Positions 13,440 to 15,783 of a DNA stretch of 15,783 nucleotides are shown in pieces. The DNA comes from Candidatus Methanoplasma sp. Lineage in GTDB: Archaea > Thermoplasmatota > Thermoplasmata > Methanomassiliicoccales > Methanomethylophilaceae. The stretch's first letter is position 1, and each line of letters starts with the position of its first letter. The position numbers were made by a program, and so were the translations under genes. Where the stretch lies: the NCBI GenBank assembly GCA_031288985.1, contig JAITQH010000035.1:1-15783 (forward strand), read 5' to 3'. The notes under the pieces are model-generated. The model saw nothing but the letters and a program-made list of their open reading frames with translations. It did not search any database and was not told where the DNA came from.

Positions 13440-13454
13440 GCATGATGAAACATT

Positions 13455-13763
13455 ATGAAGGGAGTTCCCGACAGATATGTTATTTTGGCTCTTTCAACAG
13501 TTGCGGTGGCAGTTCTTACTTTAGTTGTTGCGCCCGGAGATCCCTCCTCCGATCATGAGATCGGCAAAGAGGCCGTCGGCATTGTGTTTGATATCAGGGA
13601 GTCGGCGAACGGATACACTTTCAGCTTTGAGGACGCGGACGGCGCAAAAAGAAGATGCTATTATTCCGAGATGCCGGTAGACGACGGAGTGTACGCGATC
13701 GTCGGAAACACGTCCGAGGACGGCAAAATGTTCTTTGTGCGGGAAATGAGGCCGTTAGCATAA
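13455..13763 (+). CDS. Small membrane-anchored protein with an OB-fold-like domain
   Basis: A 102-aa protein with a short polar start, one TM helix (about 9-26, ILALSTVAVAVLTLVVA), a linker and a beta-rich domain (37-102). The order GKEAVGIVFDIRESANGYTFSFEDADGAKRRCYY ... DDGVYAIVGNTSED-GKMFFVREMRPL matches the five-strand rhythm of a tRNA/anticodon-type OB fold (GxVxxvxxxxxgxxftlxDxxG ... vxVxGxvxxxgxxfvvxxi). The fold is inferred by eye. The domain might bind nucleic acid or an oligosaccharide/peptide near the membrane. The gene ends 30 nt before tiaS, whose TATA box overlaps its stop region. No Shine-Dalgarno is seen, consistent with a leaderless mRNA. Confidence 0.8.
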   Translation: MKGVPDRYVILALSTVAVAVLTLVVAPGDPSSDHEIGKEAVGIVFDIRESANGYTFSFEDADGAKRRCYYSEMPVDDGVYAIVGNTSEDGKMFFVREMRPLA

Positions 13764-13765
13764 TT

Positions 13766-13780
13766 GTTATATCGGCGCGG
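13766..13780 (+). promoter_or_regulatory. TATA box for leaderless tiaS
   Basis: GTTATATCGGCGCGG begins just after the previous stop codon. TTATAT at 13767-13772 is separated from the ATG at 13794 by 21 nt, so the ATG should be at the transcript 5' end. The element shares TGTTATATCGGCG with the dCMP deaminase promoter. It decides against the upstream TTG at 13764 as the start. Confidence 0.6.
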
Positions 13781-13793
13781 CAATGGCCCGGTC

Positions 13794-15116
13794 ATGTATG
13801 TTGCGGTCGATGACACCGATTCCGTCAGGGGCAACTGCACCACGTTCTTGGCAACGGAGATCATACGCAGGTCGGGTTTGGATCTTATAGGATATCCGAG
13901 GCTTGTGCGTCTGAATCCCGCCGTCCCCTGGAAGACCCGAGGCAACGGAGCGCTCGTGGTCAGGCTTGGACGGGGTGCGGGCGAAAGCACATTCATCGGG
14001 AACATGGACGGCAAAGACATTCATTGTTTTGACCGCGCTTCGGCCTCGGAGCCGGATCCGAAGATCCTTCTGGAAAGACTGAGACCCATTGTGGACGAAC
14101 TGCATGAATCGGACGCGGATCCGGGCCTGTTGGTGAGCAGGGTGAAGCCTTCACCCCAATTCTATTGGAATGGCGTAAGGACAATCATGGATCGCGGAGC
14201 CGTCGAAGCGGAAGTGAAGAGAATAGGCGCACTGAAATACGAGATCGGATGCGGACGGGGGATCGTCGGATGCGTGTGCGGCATGGCGTGGCGCCCGGCG
14301 GACAGCACTCTGGAGCTGCTTTCCTACCGCCCCAAGGAAAGATGGGGCACGGAAAGGATATTCGATCCCAAGACCATACGGGAAGTGGAAATGAACATCC
14401 CCTCAACGTTCAACAGCTGGGAGGAAAGGGCGGGAAAGGTGGCGATGGTGCCGTCCACGCCGTGCCCCATAATGTACGGCCTCAGAGGGGAGGACAGGGA
14501 GGATCTGATCCGCGGATGCAAGATGATATCATCCGAACCATTGGACAGGTGGCTCGTGTTCCAGACCAATCAGGGAACGGACGATCACATAATCTACGGG
14601 GCTTCGGAGTTGATCCCCAACAGGTCGTATTATGTGGAAGGCGTGGTTGCGTCCGAAGCGGTCCGCATCCGCGGCGGACATGTGTTCCTTGAATTGGCAA
14701 CCCGATACGGAAGCGTTTCATGCGCCGCATACGAACCCTCGAAGGAGTTCAGACACCTCTTTGACAGGCTGGCGCCCGGAGACAGGATAGGCGTCATGGG
14801 CGAGCTGCGCGAGGAGCCCAGAACGCTGAACGCCGAAAAGGTCAGGGTGATATCCCTGGCGGATGTTTTTGAAAGGGTCGGCAATCCGATATGCGGGGAG
14901 TGCGGACGCGCGATGGAGTCCGTCGGAAAGGACAAAGGATACAGATGCCGCAGGTGCCGCACGAAGGCCGGCGCACCGCCGCAGGTCAAGGCTGTCCGGT
15001 GGGCGGCCGAGGGATGGTACGAGCCGCCCACGTCCGCACGCCGCCACCTCTCCAAGCCGTTGAAACGGATGGGGCTGGAACAGCCCGTTGAGTTCGTCAA
15101 TAACCGTACACAGTAA
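13794..15116 (+). CDS. tiaS: tRNA(Ile2) 2-agmatinylcytidine synthetase TiaS
   Basis: Attaches agmatine to C34 of tRNA-Ile(CAU), making agmatidine so that the tRNA reads AUA and not AUG; it is found only in archaea. Numbered from ATG 13794 (440 aa): the catalytic opening MYVAVDDTDS with D6, D7 and D9, the NPAVPWKTRGNGA segment (a TiaS hallmark), and the kinase-like/ferredoxin-like core. An OB-fold follows, around 285-350 (YYVEGVVASEAVRIRGGHVFLEL), and then a C-terminal zinc ribbon with C367, C370, C385 and C388. The upstream TTG at 13764 would add ten unlikely residues. Monocistronic, leaderless promoter. Confidence 0.96.
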   Translation: MYVAVDDTDSVRGNCTTFLATEIIRRSGLDLIGYPRLVRLNPAVPWKTRGNGALVVRLGRGAGESTFIGNMDGKDIHCFDRASASEPDPKILLERLRPIVDELHESDADPGLLVSRVKPSPQFYWNGVRTIMDRGAVEAEVKRIGALKYEIGCGRGIVGCVCGMAWRPADSTLELLSYRPKERWGTERIFDPKTIREVEMNIPSTFNSWEERAGKVAMVPSTPCPIMYGLRGEDREDLIRGCKMISSEPLDRWLVFQTNQGTDDHIIYGASELIPNRSYYVEGVVASEAVRIRGGHVFLELATRYGSVSCAAYEPSKEFRHLFDRLAPGDRIGVMGELREEPRTLNAEKVRVISLADVFERVGNPICGECGRAMESVGKDKGYRCRRCRTKAGAPPQVKAVRWAAEGWYEPPTSARRHLSKPLKRMGLEQPVEFVNNRTQ

Positions 15117-15124
15117 CCGACATC

Positions 15125-15169
15125 CATATATAGCCTGTCTGTCAGTCACGCCCAATCATACGATGAGGT
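15125..15169 (+). promoter_or_regulatory. TATA box and Shine-Dalgarno of the thiolase gene
   Basis: CATATATAG (15125-15133) would start transcription near 15155. GAGGT (15165-15169) then lies 7 nt before the ATG at 15177. Unlike the preceding genes, this one has a leader with a ribosome-binding site. Confidence 0.6.
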
Positions 15170-15176
15170 CATACAA

Positions 15177-15783
15177 ATGGACGAAGCAGTAATTCTCAGC
15201 GCGGCAAGGACTCCGATCGGAAAATACGGCAAAGCCCTGAACGGCATAAAGATCACAGAACTGGGAGCGGCCGTGGTCGCAGAGGCGGTGAAACGCGCCG
15301 GCCTCTCGCCGGACAGCATCGAAGAGTGCATCATGGGCAACGTCGTGTCCGCGGGCCTGGGCCAGAACCCTGCAAGACAGGCCGCCGTCGGCGCCGGCCT
15401 CCCCGTGGAGATCGGTTCTTACACCGTCAATGCCGTGTGCGGGTCGGGCCTCAAAGCGGCCATGAACGCCGCCGACGCGATCAAGGCCGGGGAGTACAAC
15501 GTGATCATGACCGGCGGGATGGAAAGCATGAGCAACATCCCGTATGTTCTCAACGGGGCGAGATGGGGATTCACCATGAACGACCAGAAGCTCGTGGACG
15601 CGATGGTCCATGACGGCCTGTGGGACATTTTCAACAACCAGCATATGGGATTCACGGGGGAGATCGTGGCCGAAAGGTTCGGGATAACCAGGCAGGACGC
15701 CGACGCCCTCTCCGCCGACAGCCACAGGAAGGCCGCCGCCGCGCAGGCGTCGGGGAAATTCAGGAAAGAGATCGTTCCGTACA
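15177..15783 (+). CDS. Acetyl-CoA C-acetyltransferase (thiolase), 5' part; cut by the window end
   Basis: Condenses two acetyl-CoA to acetoacetyl-CoA, or the reverse. In archaea this can feed the mevalonate route to membrane isoprenoids. Seen: the start MDEAVILSAARTPIGKYGKA, typical of the bacterial-type biosynthetic/degradative thiolase family, and the nucleophile C88 in NAVCGSGLKA. GGMESMSNIPYVL and the lid region QHMGFTGEIVAERFGITRQDADALSADSH are also typical. The frame is open to the last base (202 complete codons), so the His and second Cys of the C-terminal half lie outside. Its full N-terminal domain with lid places it with classical thiolases rather than the lid-reduced archaeal thiolase that pairs with HMG-CoA synthase and a DUF35 protein. 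Confidence 0.93.
   Translation, partial: MDEAVILSAARTPIGKYGKALNGIKITELGAAVVAEAVKRAGLSPDSIEECIMGNVVSAGLGQNPARQAAVGAGLPVEIGSYTVNAVCGSGLKAAMNAADAIKAGEYNVIMTGGMESMSNIPYVLNGARWGFTMNDQKLVDAMVHDGLWDIFNNQHMGFTGEIVAERFGITRQDADALSADSHRKAAAAQASGKFRKEIVPY

Larger units (their letters stand above)
13292..13454. other. Core of the candidate replication origin (oriC) intergenic region
   Basis: This 163-bp gap holds an AT-rich stretch (CATATGATATTTTGAG, 13300-13315), an imperfect dyad TCCTCCGA...TCGGAAGA (about 13316-13335), a second AT-rich patch (CTCAATTAAG) and ORB-B (13357-13384). The palindromic promoter of the following gene completes it. The AT-rich segments are candidates for the duplex-unwinding element. 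I see no ORF in it. The fuller candidate origin spans 11723-13384, with orc1 in the middle. Confidence 0.65.

Noticed and set aside
1..15783. Search for tRNA/rRNA genes, CRISPR repeats, insertion sequences, inteins in atpA/atpB and in-frame TAG (pyrrolysine-type) readthrough.
   Set aside because: No cloverleaf-like sequence, no regularly spaced repeats, no transposase frame; the P-loop of atpA is intact and all assigned genes are open without internal stops apart from the frameshift near 527.

Overview
The window looks like a piece of a euryarchaeal chromosome, most likely Thermoplasmata and possibly Methanomassiliicoccales (the lineage is my inference; no 16S rRNA is present). The evidence is a complete archaeal A1Ao ATP synthase operon, an Orc1/Cdc6 initiator, the archaea-specific tRNA-Ile2 enzyme TiaS, an archaeal/ER-type signal peptidase, TATA-box promoters and several apparently leaderless genes. 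The first ~470 bases do not fit this picture. They carry the N-terminal three quarters of a bacterial-type phosphopantetheine adenylyltransferase (CoaD) in visibly more AT-rich DNA. They abut the broken end of an oppositely oriented gene, so the left end is probably an assembly or ligation chimera.

Layout. 1-~470: bacterial-type coaD fragment (+). ~470-833: truncated, frameshifted unknown gene (-). 988-1584: three-TM membrane protein of unknown function (-). 1734-10241: ATP synthase operon on the minus strand, read H-I-K-E-C-F-A-B-D, followed by a tiny one-TM ORF. 10322-10786: dCMP deaminase-like gene (-). 10908-11765: signal peptidase I (+). 11788-13068: orc1/cdc6 (-). 13196/13205-13291: 28-31 aa membrane miniprotein (+). 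13455-13763: membrane-anchored OB-fold-like protein (+). 13794-15116: tiaS (+). 15177-end: thiolase, cut by the window end (+).

The main discovery is a candidate chromosomal replication origin around orc1. Two near-identical Origin Recognition Boxes, each a TTCCAGTGGAAA dyad followed by a G-string, flank the gene at 11723-11750 (minus orientation) and 13357-13384 (plus orientation). They match at 25 of 28 positions and point away from each other. A degenerate mini-ORB (13126-13142) lies between the divergent TATA boxes of orc1 and the miniprotein. Transcription is mostly leftward to the left of this segment and rightward to its right, as expected of genes moving with forks leaving a bidirectional origin. 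One ORB is written inside the coding sequence of the signal peptidase C-terminal tail.

The ATP synthase genes are tightly coupled. Most junctions overlap as GTGA or TGATG, and a GGTGA-like Shine-Dalgarno lies at the stop codon of the preceding gene. Several genes outside the operon (dCMP deaminase, signal peptidase, OB-fold protein, tiaS) have a TATA box about 21-27 nt before the ATG, which implies leaderless mRNAs. No tRNA, rRNA, CRISPR, IS element or intein was seen.
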